Source of the DNA: Lewinella sp050633125
GTDB lineage: Bacteria > Bacteroidota > Bacteroidia > Chitinophagales > Saprospiraceae
DNA length: 64,000 bases
Assembly: GCF_050633125.1 (NCBI RefSeq)
Contig: NZ_JBOEFX010000056.1
Location: 1-64,000, forward strand
Direction: 5' to 3'
The notes under the pieces were generated by a model that was given only the letters and a program-made list of their open reading frames with translations, was not told the DNA's origin and made no database searches. Positions 42,987 to 51,358 of the stretch are shown here, in pieces (the stretch's first letter is position 1; each line of letters opens with the position of its first letter). Position numbers and translations under genes: made by a program.

Positions 42987-42994
42987 ACTTTTGA
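42987..42994 (+). promoter_or_regulatory. Candidate -7 box upstream of the protease gene
   Basis: TACTTTTG fits TAnnTTTG; it is 150 nt before the ATG at 43145 and has no clear -33 partner, so support is weak. Confidence 0.3.
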
Positions 42995-43144
42995 GGGAAT
43001 TTTACCAAAAAGCAGAAGATATAGAGAACCCCAATGGGTTTTATTCCGTAAACAGCAATATTTTACTCACGTTCCGGCGGATAGATTCCTCTTTGTTTTT
43101 TTACCGTTCGGTACGTTGAATTATGCACAAACATCAACTTTTAC

Positions 43145-44803
43145 ATGAAATTTAATCTCATTTTAGGGATGCTCCTCGTTTTCGGATGCACCCTTCTTAA
43201 TGCCCAAGACGAAAAGCCAACACCAAAAGATTGGCCACACATGGATATGGCTGAAGATGGCTATCCAGGCATGAGTACAACCAAAACTTATCGGGAAATA
43301 CTCAATGGCAAAGCCAGTCAAACGGTAATTGTCGCAATTATCGACTCAGGTGTAGATGCCGAGCATGAAGATTTAGCTGATATCATGTGGGTAAACGAGG
43401 ACGAAATCCCGGGGAATGGTATTGATGATGACAACAATGGTTATATCGACGACATCCACGGTTGGAACTTTATCGGAGGTAAAGATGGCAAAAGCGTCAA
43501 TGCTGAGAACCTCGAAATAGTAAGACTTTATCGTAAGCTTCACGAGCGTTTTGACGGTGCTGATGTTTCCAAGTTGTCAAAAAAAGCCCGTCGTGACTAT
43601 GAACTTTACAAAGAGTACGAAACCATCATCAATGAAAAGCGCGAAGGAATGCAGCCTAATGTAATGCTGTATAGCCGCACCTTTGATATGATGAACGAAC
43701 TGATTGAAGCTATTGGTAAAGAACCTGCTGACATCAAGCTCGAAGACGTACAAAAACACACCGACGCAGAAGGTAACGTAGGCAAAGCAGCTCAGTTTAT
43801 GAGTGGCATCCTAGAGAAAGGCGACAATTTCGAAGACGTATATGGCCAGGTGGAAGGCGCTGCTAATTATTTCAACGATTCCTACAACTACAACTGGAAC
43901 CCAGAATTTGATGCCCGTGATATCGTAGGTGATGACCCTTCTGATTTAGACGACCGCAACTATGGCAACAATGACGTTGAAGGCCCTGATGCCCTCCACG
44001 GTACTCACGTTGCAGGTATTGTTGGCGCTATTCGCGGTAACGACATCGGTATGGACGGAGTAGCCAGCAATGTACGCATCATGTCTGTACGTGCTGTCCC
44101 TAACGGTGACGAAAGAGACAAAGACGTTGCAAACGCTATCCGTTATGCAGTAGACAATGGTGCTACCGTTATCAACATGAGCTTTGGTAAAGGATATTCT
44201 CCTTACAAAGATGCCGTTGACGCTGCTGTTCGTTACGCTGTTTCCAAGGATGTTATTCTGGTACACGCTGCCGGTAACGACGGAAAAGAAAACGACTTTG
44301 AGAACAACTTCCCACACGACAAATTTGAGCGTCGTGGACTGTTCCGCCCTAAATATGCAGAAACTTGGATTGAGGTAGGCGCTATGGCAGCTAGCAATGA
44401 CGAAAACCTTACTGCTGGCTTCTCTAACTGGAGTGCTGATAAGGTAGACGTTTTTGCACCAGGTGTAGAAATTTACGCTACTGTTCCTGATGACAATTAC
44501 CAAGACCTACAGGGTACCAGTATGGCAGCTCCAATGGTTGCTGGTTTGGCAGCTACCCTGCGTTCTTACTTCCCTGACCTAACGGCTCAGCAAGTGAAGC
44601 AAATCATCATGGATTCTTCTATCCAGCCTTCTTTCTTGGTTAACGTTCCTGGAGAAGATGACAAACAAGTAATGCTCAACAAGCTATCTGTAACCGGTGG
44701 TGTAGCCAATACACTACGCGCAGTACAAATGGCAATGAATACCCAAGGGAAGAAGAAAAAGCCAGCTGCTACCCGCGACACGGCTTTGATTCCAAGAGCT
44801 TAA
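43145..44803 (+). CDS. Subtilisin-like (S8) secreted serine protease
   Basis: 552 aa. Signal peptide 1-20 (FNLILGMLLVFGCTLLNA). The catalytic triad is complete: Asp67 in AIIDSGVD, His285 in ALHGTHVAGIVGA, Ser459 in GTSMAAPMVAG, with oxyanion Asn378 in HAAGND. Between Asp and His there is a 170-residue helical insertion (about 115-280) that is unusual for the family. DDDNNGYIDDIHGWNF just after the Asp resembles the calcium-binding extension of Bacteroidota S8 enzymes. There is no prodomain and no T9SS tail; it ends KKKKPAATRDTALIPRA, so it is presumably periplasmic or released by another route. Terminator at 44883. Confidence 0.9.
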   Translation: MKFNLILGMLLVFGCTLLNAQDEKPTPKDWPHMDMAEDGYPGMSTTKTYREILNGKASQTVIVAIIDSGVDAEHEDLADIMWVNEDEIPGNGIDDDNNGYIDDIHGWNFIGGKDGKSVNAENLEIVRLYRKLHERFDGADVSKLSKKARRDYELYKEYETIINEKREGMQPNVMLYSRTFDMMNELIEAIGKEPADIKLEDVQKHTDAEGNVGKAAQFMSGILEKGDNFEDVYGQVEGAANYFNDSYNYNWNPEFDARDIVGDDPSDLDDRNYGNNDVEGPDALHGTHVAGIVGAIRGNDIGMDGVASNVRIMSVRAVPNGDERDKDVANAIRYAVDNGATVINMSFGKGYSPYKDAVDAAVRYAVSKDVILVHAAGNDGKENDFENNFPHDKFERRGLFRPKYAETWIEVGAMAASNDENLTAGFSNWSADKVDVFAPGVEIYATVPDDNYQDLQGTSMAAPMVAGLAATLRSYFPDLTAQQVKQIIMDSSIQPSFLVNVPGEDDKQVMLNKLSVTGGVANTLRAVQMAMNTQGKKKKPAATRDTALIPRA

Positions 44804-44882
44804 TATAAAAGAGCTTGTTGGTGCTATGGTTTTCACTATTGATCTCACATAAAGCATCAACTCCTTATACCTTGATTTTGTT

Positions 44883-44929
44883 AAAGGGTATAGAAGCTGA
44901 TTCAAAAACAGCCTCTATACCCTTTTTTT
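44883..44929 (+). terminator. Intrinsic terminator after the protease gene
   Basis: AAAGGGTATAGA (44883-44894) and TCTATACCCTTT (44914-44925) are perfect 12-bp complements, with an inner GCTG/CAGC pair and a T-run ending at 44929. Confidence 0.9.
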
Positions 44930-44964
44930 GAAGAGCCGCTACTGGCTTAAACTCTTTCTACAAA

Positions 44965-45603
44965 TTGAAAACATTACTTTCCGAACTACACTTCCTTCCT
45001 TCGATAGCTAGCTTCTGTTATTTCAAAGCTGCTGATGAAATTCTCTTGGAGGCTTGTGAAAATTACCAGAAAGGATCTTACCGCAATCGCTGCTATATCG
45101 TCGGCGCCAATGGCTTACAGCGCTTGAGTATACCGCTAGAAAAGGGTAAAAACAATCAACTTCTCATTCGGGAGGTAGCACTCAACTTCCACCAAGACTG
45201 GCCTCGCCAGCACTGGCAAAGTATACGTTCAGCCTACGGGAATGCTCCTTTTTTTCCTTACTATGCTGATGAATTAATGCCCATTTTTATTGATCCTCCT
45301 GCATTGCTTTGGGATTTCAATTTAGCTTTTCTCAAAACAATTTTCCGTTTATTACAATGGGACAAGCCTATTCATACGACCAAAGAATTTCGTACCCAAC
45401 ATGAAGAGAACATTTACGATATCCGCCAGAAAGTAACCCCCAAGTTCTACCCTCCCAACGGCACTTATCAGGAAAACTTCACCGCTTACCCCCAGGTATT
45501 CAGAGAACGTCATGGTTTTATGGCCAATCTCAGTATCTTGGATTTACTTTTTTGCCAAGGACCTCAAGCCAATCTGTATCTTAGCGAAAATTACTCGTCT
45601 TAA
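44965..45603 (+). CDS. WbqC-family protein
   Basis: 212 aa from a TTG start (no better start nearby). It opens with LLSELHFLPSIASFCYFKAA, then YRNRCYIVGANGLQRLSIPL and HQDWPRQHWQSIRSAYGNAPFFPYYADEL, the WbqC signature in which a Tyr/His-rich N-terminal half leads into the motif GNAPFF. WbqC proteins occur in polysaccharide or glycan biosynthesis clusters and are thought to be acyltransferase- or aminotransferase-associated; the biochemical role is unsettled. No polysaccharide genes are adjacent here; it is followed 33 nt later by a dynamin-like GTPase. Confidence 0.87.
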   Translation: MKTLLSELHFLPSIASFCYFKAADEILLEACENYQKGSYRNRCYIVGANGLQRLSIPLEKGKNNQLLIREVALNFHQDWPRQHWQSIRSAYGNAPFFPYYADELMPIFIDPPALLWDFNLAFLKTIFRLLQWDKPIHTTKEFRTQHEENIYDIRQKVTPKFYPPNGTYQENFTAYPQVFRERHGFMANLSILDLLFCQGPQANLYLSENYSS

Positions 45604-45636
45604 GATTAACGTATTACGTACAAAAACCTTTCTACT

Positions 45637-47358
45637 GTGACTAAATTGCTCAATCAGCAACTGCAAACCCACCGGGCTCAATTAGAAGAAATCACCAAGG
45701 ATTTGCATGAGTTAACGATCAGGATTGGCCACGAAGAGATGAGTCATACAGTCAGTGATTTACGTAATCGACTCCACGAGCCCTTCATGTTTGTTATTGT
45801 AGGAGAGGTAAAAGCCGGCAAAAGCAGCTTCGTAAATGCCCTACTCGCTACCGGCGAAGAAATCACCAAGGTAGCACCACAACCAATGACCGATACCATC
45901 CAGCAAATTCTCTATGGAGAAGAAAAAGCAGAAGTGATGGTCAATGATTACCTCAAGAAAATCATGCTGCCCGTTGATATCCTGCAAGATATAGCAATTG
46001 TAGATACGCCAGGCACCAATACCATTGTTGAGCACCACCAGGAAATTACCGAACGTTTTATTCCTGCTTCAGACTTGATCGTTTTTGTTTTTGAGGCCAA
46101 AAACCCCTACCGGCAATCTGCATGGGAATTTTTCGATTTCATACAAGGAGAATGGCGCAAGAAGGTCATCTTTGTTTTACAACAAAAAGACTTGATGCCC
46201 GCTGATGATTTAGCCGTAAATATACAGGGAGTCAGGGACAATGCGCTGAAGAAAGGAATGACAACACCTAATGTTTTTGCCGTTTCCGCCAAGCAAGAAC
46301 AAGAAGGGCAAACAGAGGAATCCGGTTTTGTTGAATTGCGAACTTACATCCAAAATCATATTACGGGTGGCCAGGCTCCAGCCTTAAAGCTTATCAACAG
46401 TGTTGAAACAGCAAGCAATATTAATGGCCGAATTGCGACGGGGCTTGATTTGCGTCAACAACAGTACAAGGCAGATCAAGAATTCCGCGAAGATATTCGT
46501 GAAACCCTCAGTGACCAGGAAACAAAAAGTTACAAACAGGTTGATTTACTCAATGATGCTCTAGTGGGAGCATACGATAGAATCACCACCAAAAAAGCCT
46601 ACGAACTAGAAGGTGGTCTTAGCTTATTCGGACTTCTGCGCCGGTCGGTAAGCAGTATTTTCTCCAAAACGCCTTCTGCCCAGCAATGGCTTGAAGGGCT
46701 TGCTAAAGAAATGGAAGGCGAACTCAATGGCGCCCTACAGCAGCGACTTAACGAAGGTATGATTGACCTGGCTGACAGTATCCAGCAAATGGCAAAAATT
46801 ATTGATCTAAAGATCAGATCCAGTAAAACCATCCTAAGTAACGATCACGAAATTTTCAGCGACATCGCAGAACGGCGTGAAAATGTGCTCCGCGATTTGC
46901 AAGACCAGTTCTCTCGGTTTATCAATAAAACCGAAAATTTTACAGACGAATCCTTATTCCCAGAAAAAAGTAACCTCTCCCCCAATCTGGCTGCCGGATC
47001 CGGGATTGCTGCTATTGGTGTTATTTTGATGACCGTCAGTCAAATTGGGATGCTTGATATAACTGGAGGTCTACTTACTGCCATTGGGCTATTGTTTGCT
47101 GGCTTCAGCACACGCTCTAAGCGTAAAAAGATTATTGATGGCTTCCGTTTGGAAATAGACCAAGGCCGTGAGCGCCTCACCGAGGAAGTTAATAGCACAC
47201 TCAAACGCTACATTGTTCACCTTAAGAAGCGTATTGATGATAACTTCCTCCGCTTCGACGATCACTTGAAACGCGAAGGCCTACAACTGGAAGAAATCTC
47301 GTTGCAACAGTCCTCTATCAACGAGCGATTGTCCGCTATAGCTAAATCGCTAGCTTGA
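45637..47358 (+). CDS. Dynamin-like large GTPase
   Basis: 573 aa from a GTG start. G1 GEVKAGKSSFVNALL (56-70), switch region T85/T87 in MTDTIQQ, G3 DTPGT (123-127) and a G4-like QQKDL (182-186) in place of NKxD. A helical stalk follows (about 230-445), a hydrophobic hairpin at about 450-490 (two helices, IAAIGVILMTVSQIGML and GGLLTAIGLLFAGF), then a long coiled coil to the end. This is the layout of bacterial dynamin-like proteins that tubulate or fuse membranes. Other bacterial forms usually come in adjacent pairs; this one is single. Confidence 0.87.
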   Translation: MTKLLNQQLQTHRAQLEEITKDLHELTIRIGHEEMSHTVSDLRNRLHEPFMFVIVGEVKAGKSSFVNALLATGEEITKVAPQPMTDTIQQILYGEEKAEVMVNDYLKKIMLPVDILQDIAIVDTPGTNTIVEHHQEITERFIPASDLIVFVFEAKNPYRQSAWEFFDFIQGEWRKKVIFVLQQKDLMPADDLAVNIQGVRDNALKKGMTTPNVFAVSAKQEQEGQTEESGFVELRTYIQNHITGGQAPALKLINSVETASNINGRIATGLDLRQQQYKADQEFREDIRETLSDQETKSYKQVDLLNDALVGAYDRITTKKAYELEGGLSLFGLLRRSVSSIFSKTPSAQQWLEGLAKEMEGELNGALQQRLNEGMIDLADSIQQMAKIIDLKIRSSKTILSNDHEIFSDIAERRENVLRDLQDQFSRFINKTENFTDESLFPEKSNLSPNLAAGSGIAAIGVILMTVSQIGMLDITGGLLTAIGLLFAGFSTRSKRKKIIDGFRLEIDQGRERLTEEVNSTLKRYIVHLKKRIDDNFLRFDDHLKREGLQLEEISLQQSSINERLSAIAKSLA

Positions 47359-47396
47359 TTCAACAACCTTTAGTTGTGTTTCCTGTTGAAAATACA

Positions 47397-47576
47397 ATGC
47401 CGAAAACAAGAAAAAAAGCTGATTTTCCACAAAAGCTTTGTCTGCACTGCCAACGTCCCTTTTCTTGGCGTAAAAAATGGGAAAAAGTGTGGGATGAAGT
47501 GAAATACTGTAGCAATCGTTGCGGCAAGGAGAATCGTCAAGCCAGAAAAGATGAACGAAAACACACCGCTTCGTGA
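47397..47576 (+). CDS. DUF2256 zinc-ribbon-like small protein
   Basis: 59 aa from the ATG at 47397; the longer ORF start at 47355 would overlap the GTPase end. CLHCQRPFSWRKKWEK and YCSNRCGKENR give a C-x2-C...C-x3-C zinc site with the WRKKW core typical of DUF2256. Its stop overlaps the next gene by 26 nt, so the two are co-translated. Function unknown; DUF2256 genes are often near photolyase or other redox genes, but here it is beside a cytochrome oxidase subunit gene. Confidence 0.85.
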   Translation: MPKTRKKADFPQKLCLHCQRPFSWRKKWEKVWDEVKYCSNRCGKENRQARKDERKHTAS

Positions 47577-48189
47577 CCAGTATCATGCTGATGGCGATGA
47601 ATACGGATCTTTCGCTTTCCACCCCTACAATGTTTTGTTGATGCTGATCATCTTCAGCCTATCTATCCTGTTTGTATCCCTGACTATCTCGTTTGTATAT
47701 TCCAGGGTACAGAGTTCTGTTCCACCTATCAAGCTCCCCTCGATTTTTCTTTTCAATACCTTCATTTTACTAGCGAGTAGTGGAACCATGCTTTCTGCCA
47801 AAAAAGCATACCTATCGGATAATACTGATCGCTATAAAGTAGCTCTCGGGGTTACCATGATACTTTCTTTTCTGTTTCTTGCCTTACAAACTGTTGGATG
47901 GATGGAACTCTTCCGGCAAGAAGTTTTTATTGACAGCAACAACTCTGCTGGCTATCTTTACTTGATTTCCGGTTTACACTTTGCACATGTTATTGGCGGT
48001 ATTCCTTTTCTAGGCTATTTCATATGGCAAGCTTTTACAAAAATGCAGGATCCTGTAAGTGTCCTTGTCTATTTCAGTGATCCTGAAAAAAGGCTAAAAC
48101 TTCGTTTGCTCACCATTTACTGGCACTTCCTCGATATCCTCTGGATTTATCTTGTTTTATTCTTCTTCATCAATTACCTTATTTACTAA
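47551..48189 (+). CDS. Heme-copper oxidase subunit III-like protein (orphan)
   Basis: 212 aa with five membrane helices. The helix pair LHFAHVIGGIPFLGYF and the terminal YWHFLDILWIYLVLFFF carry the conserved His and Trp residues of cytochrome c oxidase subunit III. The N-terminal 25 residues are polar (cytoplasmic). Subunit III stabilises the catalytic subunit I and proton uptake in aa3- and bo3-type oxidases. No subunit I, II or cyoE/ctaG gene occurs in the window, so it is an orphan that may serve an oxidase encoded elsewhere. Overlaps the DUF2256 gene at its start. Confidence 0.86.
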   Translation: MNENTPLRDQYHADGDEYGSFAFHPYNVLLMLIIFSLSILFVSLTISFVYSRVQSSVPPIKLPSIFLFNTFILLASSGTMLSAKKAYLSDNTDRYKVALGVTMILSFLFLALQTVGWMELFRQEVFIDSNNSAGYLYLISGLHFAHVIGGIPFLGYFIWQAFTKMQDPVSVLVYFSDPEKRLKLRLLTIYWHFLDILWIYLVLFFFINYLIY

Positions 48190-48199
48190 AGCTAGACTT

Positions 48200-49315
48200 G
48201 TGTTTCCGCGCAAATACTCAAAACGAAAAGAGGGGTACCTCCAATGGGGAAACAAACTTATTGTCTTTCCAGCAGTAATCGCTTTACTCTTTTCCTGTCT
48301 CTCTTGTCAGCCGTCCCCCGATGCTAAAGAAGAAGAAACTGGGAACACGAATACCGAAAAGCAGTTGGTGTTACAACAAGACCTTACCGCTTATGACCAA
48401 CCTGATGGTCAGCCCGTAATCGCGTTAAAAAGAGGCGATAAACTCCTCCTCACTGGAGAAATTTCACAACGCCTTTATCCCCAGACAACGCGTAAAGACA
48501 CCTTGCTGGAGCCTTTCCTAAAAGTGATCTTACCCAACCAGGAACTTGCTTGGGTATATGCCAATCCCACAAATTTTAACTTGGGGAATAAGGATGTTTT
48601 AGCATGGCAATGGCACAATAGGTTAAGTAGTATTTTTAATACCACAGCACTTTTACAGTACGAACAAATTTGGGAGCAGTGGAACAATACCAACCAAGCT
48701 GGTGTGCTACTACTCACCTTTCAGGCTATGCGTGTTCTTCGCGATCAACTCGAGACCTCATTACAAAATTACCCCTTATTACCTGCCCATCAGTACGAAG
48801 GCTTGTTTCCGGCATCATTGTCCTATCAAACAGGCGCAGGCCCAGGATGGTGGATAGATTTCAACCAATGGATAGATCGCTGTTCACAAGTAGCAGAAAC
48901 GGAAGCTGAAATAGCCATGTTTCAGTTTTACCAAAAAGAAGTTTATCCTCCAGACGGAATTGAGTATCATTTTCACAGCTGGGAATTTCCAGTTACGCGG
49001 CACCAGAAACACAGTCTACTAGGCCGTAATATCCATTACAAATTGCTACTTGAGTTGGATCAACTTACCCAAGAACACGCTTTTTTACAAGCCGAGTGCT
49101 TGGTAATAAAAAACGAACTGGTGTCTGATATATGCACTTCAGGAAATACTTACTGGGAAGAATGGCCAACAATCCAAAACGAGCTGGATACTATCCTACT
49201 TAAGTCGACCTGGAACATTCTTAATCAAGAGGACCTTGCAGCGATCAAGCATAGACGACAAACCCTGGGCCGACCTAACATACAGGATCTTTATCTCAGC
49301 AAACGAAACAAGTAA
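48200..49315 (+). CDS. Predicted lipoprotein with SH3-like N-terminal segment
   Basis: 371 aa from a GTG at 48200; the ORF could extend to 48152 but that would overlap the preceding gene by 38 nt. A signal peptide with a lipobox-like LFSCLSC (near residues 35-41) suggests a lipid-modified Cys. The mature N-terminus (about 55-125: DLTAYDQPDGQPVIALKRGDKLLL, LAWVYANP, WITH strands typical of SH3b domains) resembles bacterial SH3 repeats. The rest is Trp-rich and helical and I do not recognise it. It is 10 nt after the oxidase subunit III gene, so possibly in the same transcript. Confidence 0.68.
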   Translation: MFPRKYSKRKEGYLQWGNKLIVFPAVIALLFSCLSCQPSPDAKEEETGNTNTEKQLVLQQDLTAYDQPDGQPVIALKRGDKLLLTGEISQRLYPQTTRKDTLLEPFLKVILPNQELAWVYANPTNFNLGNKDVLAWQWHNRLSSIFNTTALLQYEQIWEQWNNTNQAGVLLLTFQAMRVLRDQLETSLQNYPLLPAHQYEGLFPASLSYQTGAGPGWWIDFNQWIDRCSQVAETEAEIAMFQFYQKEVYPPDGIEYHFHSWEFPVTRHQKHSLLGRNIHYKLLLELDQLTQEHAFLQAECLVIKNELVSDICTSGNTYWEEWPTIQNELDTILLKSTWNILNQEDLAAIKHRRQTLGRPNIQDLYLSKRNK

Positions 49316-49339
49316 GGCTTACTTGTTCTTACAAAACAT

Positions 49340-49347
49340 TACCTTTG
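49340..49347 (+). promoter_or_regulatory. Candidate -7 box for the 224-aa membrane protein gene
   Basis: TACCTTTG followed by C fits TAnnTTTGC, 30 nt before the ATG at 49377. No matching TTTG box is seen at 19-21 nt. Confidence 0.5.
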
Positions 49348-49376
49348 CATACTAATAAATAGTTGTCGATCAATAT

Positions 49377-50051
49377 ATGATTTACTTAGCGATACTTGCT
49401 GGCACCTTGGTGATTGGAGGCTTGGCACTAACCAGCCTCGTTGCAAAAAACATGGCTCCTGGGAACAAGCGGTTAGCCATGGAAACCGAGCGTCTAAAAG
49501 AAGATATGGATACTTGGGTAACCAAGTTGGTTCCTATCGATAAAGAAGAACTTGAGCTGTTTAGCCTAGGGCAGGACAAGCAAGTTTTACGGAAAGGTGT
49601 AACGACTACTGCTAAAGGGATTTTCACGACTATCTATCACGAGCCAGTCCTCGCTTATAGCTATCGCCAATACCTTGGCAAAGCGGAAAAGCCCAATGCG
49701 TTACTCTATGCTCGTACTGCCGAACACGAATATATTTTCTGGATCAAGAAAGGCACAGCCACCCTTTTCATTGATAGCCAGGAAGTAGGTACACTTTCTC
49801 GTGACGGCATTTTAAAAGGCAAACGCACAGGAAAAGTAATTGCCCAATTGAAGCCAGGTAAAGAAGCCATGCAACCCGTAGAAATCGGCGGAAAGGAAGT
49901 AGGCAACCTCACAACCAGTATCGTTAAAGCAGAAAAAGGACTCCACGAGCGGGCTTTTAGCTTCATCCGCCCCGACATTAGCGATAAGGAAGAGCAGTTG
50001 TTCCTTGCCCTCGCTTTGGAAGAACTGGTAAAAAGAGCTGTAGTTTCCTAA
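49377..50051 (+). CDS. Single-pass membrane protein of unknown function
   Basis: 224 aa. A signal anchor at residues about 2-22 (YLAILAGTLVIGGLALTSLV) is followed by a soluble domain of 200 residues with an alternating strand pattern in the middle (HEYIFWIKKGTATLFIDSQEVGTLSRDG, KVIAQLKPGKEAMQPVEIGGKEVGNL), suggesting a beta-rich fold. The C-terminal helix (DKEEQLFLALALEELVKRAVV) is amphipathic. Not recognised. The domain would face the cytoplasm or periplasm depending on anchor orientation. Confidence 0.7.
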   Translation: MIYLAILAGTLVIGGLALTSLVAKNMAPGNKRLAMETERLKEDMDTWVTKLVPIDKEELELFSLGQDKQVLRKGVTTTAKGIFTTIYHEPVLAYSYRQYLGKAEKPNALLYARTAEHEYIFWIKKGTATLFIDSQEVGTLSRDGILKGKRTGKVIAQLKPGKEAMQPVEIGGKEVGNLTTSIVKAEKGLHERAFSFIRPDISDKEEQLFLALALEELVKRAVVS

Positions 50052-50068
50052 ATTTGGCCAATAAGCCG

Positions 50069-50076
50069 TAACTTTG
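50069..50076 (+). promoter_or_regulatory. Candidate -7 box for the NUDIX-neighbour-like 134-aa gene
   Basis: TAACTTTG followed by C fits TAnnTTTGC; TTTC at 50044-50047 precedes it by 21 nt. The ATG is at 50154. Confidence 0.5.
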
Positions 50077-50153
50077 CAACTGCTTTACAACGAGAAATGA
50101 ACATTTGTTGTTAGCCCCTGTTGTAAGATTAATTATTCACGAAATTTCAGGCT

Positions 50154-50558
50154 ATGAGCCTCAGGAAGAAAGTCAACCTTATCATTTATCGCTTTCGCGA
50201 AAGCGGGCTGGAGGTGTTTTTTGTCAATAACGAAAAAGCAAACACCCTGAACTTCCCTCAAGGAGAGCTCGCCGAACAGTCTCCTGAAGATTATATTACG
50301 CTCGACCCTGTAAGGGAAGAAGCAAGCGGAGAACAGGAAGAAGCCTTTGCAGTAGAGGGTGATTGGCATGAAATCCCTAGTTTAAAAACCATGTTGTACC
50401 AAGATGCCAAACAACTGAAAGATAAACTAAAGGACATAGAGCTAGGTGCCTTTGTTAGTATTAAAGATGCGCTTAAAGATGCGCTTCCTCATCAGTATGC
50501 CTTCCTAAAGGAACTAAAAGATATTTTACGCGATCGTAATTCGCTGCGTGACTTGTAA
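50154..50558 (+). CDS. Small cytoplasmic protein of unknown function
   Basis: 134 aa, ATG start. The opening KKVNLIIYRFRESGLEVFFVNNEK is a strand-turn-strand pattern reminiscent of NUDIX-type beta sheets, but the NUDIX box (G-x5-E-x7-RE-x-E-E) is absent, so an active hydrolase is ruled out. The middle is acidic (EEASGEQEEAFAVEGD) and the C-terminal 60 residues are helical (LKDKLKDIELGAFVSIKDAL). Not recognised. A strong bidirectional terminator follows. Confidence 0.68.
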   Translation: MSLRKKVNLIIYRFRESGLEVFFVNNEKANTLNFPQGELAEQSPEDYITLDPVREEASGEQEEAFAVEGDWHEIPSLKTMLYQDAKQLKDKLKDIELGAFVSIKDALKDALPHQYAFLKELKDILRDRNSLRDL

Positions 50559-50577
50559 TCCGTTCTTATTTCCTATT

Positions 50578-50620
50578 AAAAAAGCCTCTATTCTCACCAG
50601 TTGGAAATAGAGGCTTTTTT
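50578..50620. terminator. Bidirectional intrinsic terminator
   Basis: AAAAAAGCCTCTATT (50578-50592) and AATAGAGGCTTTTTT (50606-50620) are perfect 15-bp complements with a 13-nt loop and T-runs on both strands, between two convergent genes. Confidence 0.92.
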
Positions 50621-50633
50621 AATACTATAAAAT

Positions 50634-51314
50634 CTATGCTCCACGCATCTCGGCCAAAGTCTTAATCATTGCCAACTGTTCTTCTGGGCTCAATACTGTG
50701 TTATCAATAACAACTGCATCTTCAGCCTGCCGCAGAGGGCTATCTTCTCGTGTACTGTCAATATGGTCCCGCTCTGTAAGGTTTTTCGACACTTCAGCTA
50801 AGCTAACCGATTGGCCTTTCTCCAATAATTCCTTCAATCGCCGGCGAGCCCGTTCTTCAGGATCTGCTGTAAGGAAAATTTTCAAATCTGCTTTCGGAAA
50901 AACAATAGTGCCTATATCCCGTCCATCCAGGATGCATGATTTTTTCTCGCCAAGGGCTTGTTGCTGCTTAACCAAAAAACGCCGAACTGCTGAAATAGTA
51001 GCTACCGGGCTTACCGATTCAGACACCTCCATGGTACGGATATATTTTTCAACATCCTCTCCGTTCAGGTAAGTGTGTAAACTTCCATCTTCTTCTCTGC
51101 GGAAGTCAATTTGGATGCTAGTCAATGCCTCCTTTACTGATTTCTCATCATTCCAGTCGAGTTGCTCTCTGAGGAAAAAATAAGTCACAGCGCGATACAT
51201 TGCGCCTGTATCAATGTAAGTATACCCCAAAGCCAGGGCGAGTTGCTTCGCGAGAGTGCTTTTGCCACACGCCGAAAAGCCATCAACAGCTATAATTATT
51301 CCTTCTTTATTCAT
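50634..51314 (-). CDS. cmk: Cytidylate kinase
   Basis: 226 aa. P-loop GFSACGKST (12-20) near the N-terminus, YIDTGAMYRAVTYFFLRE (nucleotide-monophosphate binding), DGRDIGTIVFPKADLKIFLTA and the lid ERARRR...LTERDHIDSTREDSPLR are complete. It phosphorylates CMP and dCMP with ATP in the cytoplasm. Normal length. It is convergent with the preceding gene across the terminator at 50578-50620 and is 44 nt downstream of the 503-aa gene on the same strand. Confidence 0.95.
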   Translation of the reverse strand: MNKEGIIIAVDGFSACGKSTLAKQLALALGYTYIDTGAMYRAVTYFFLREQLDWNDEKSVKEALTSIQIDFRREEDGSLHTYLNGEDVEKYIRTMEVSESVSPVATISAVRRFLVKQQQALGEKKSCILDGRDIGTIVFPKADLKIFLTADPEERARRRLKELLEKGQSVSLAEVSKNLTERDHIDSTREDSPLRQAEDAVVIDNTVLSPEEQLAMIKTLAEMRGA

Positions 51315-51358
51315 TAGCGGCGAAGATAAGCCCTAGTTTCGGCCTCTCCAAGCCAAGG

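Noticed and set aside
43946..44503. Antisense ORF of 185 codons within the protease gene
   Set aside because: Opposite strand of the catalytic His-Ser region; Val/Ser/Thr-rich composition is typical of a shadow frame.
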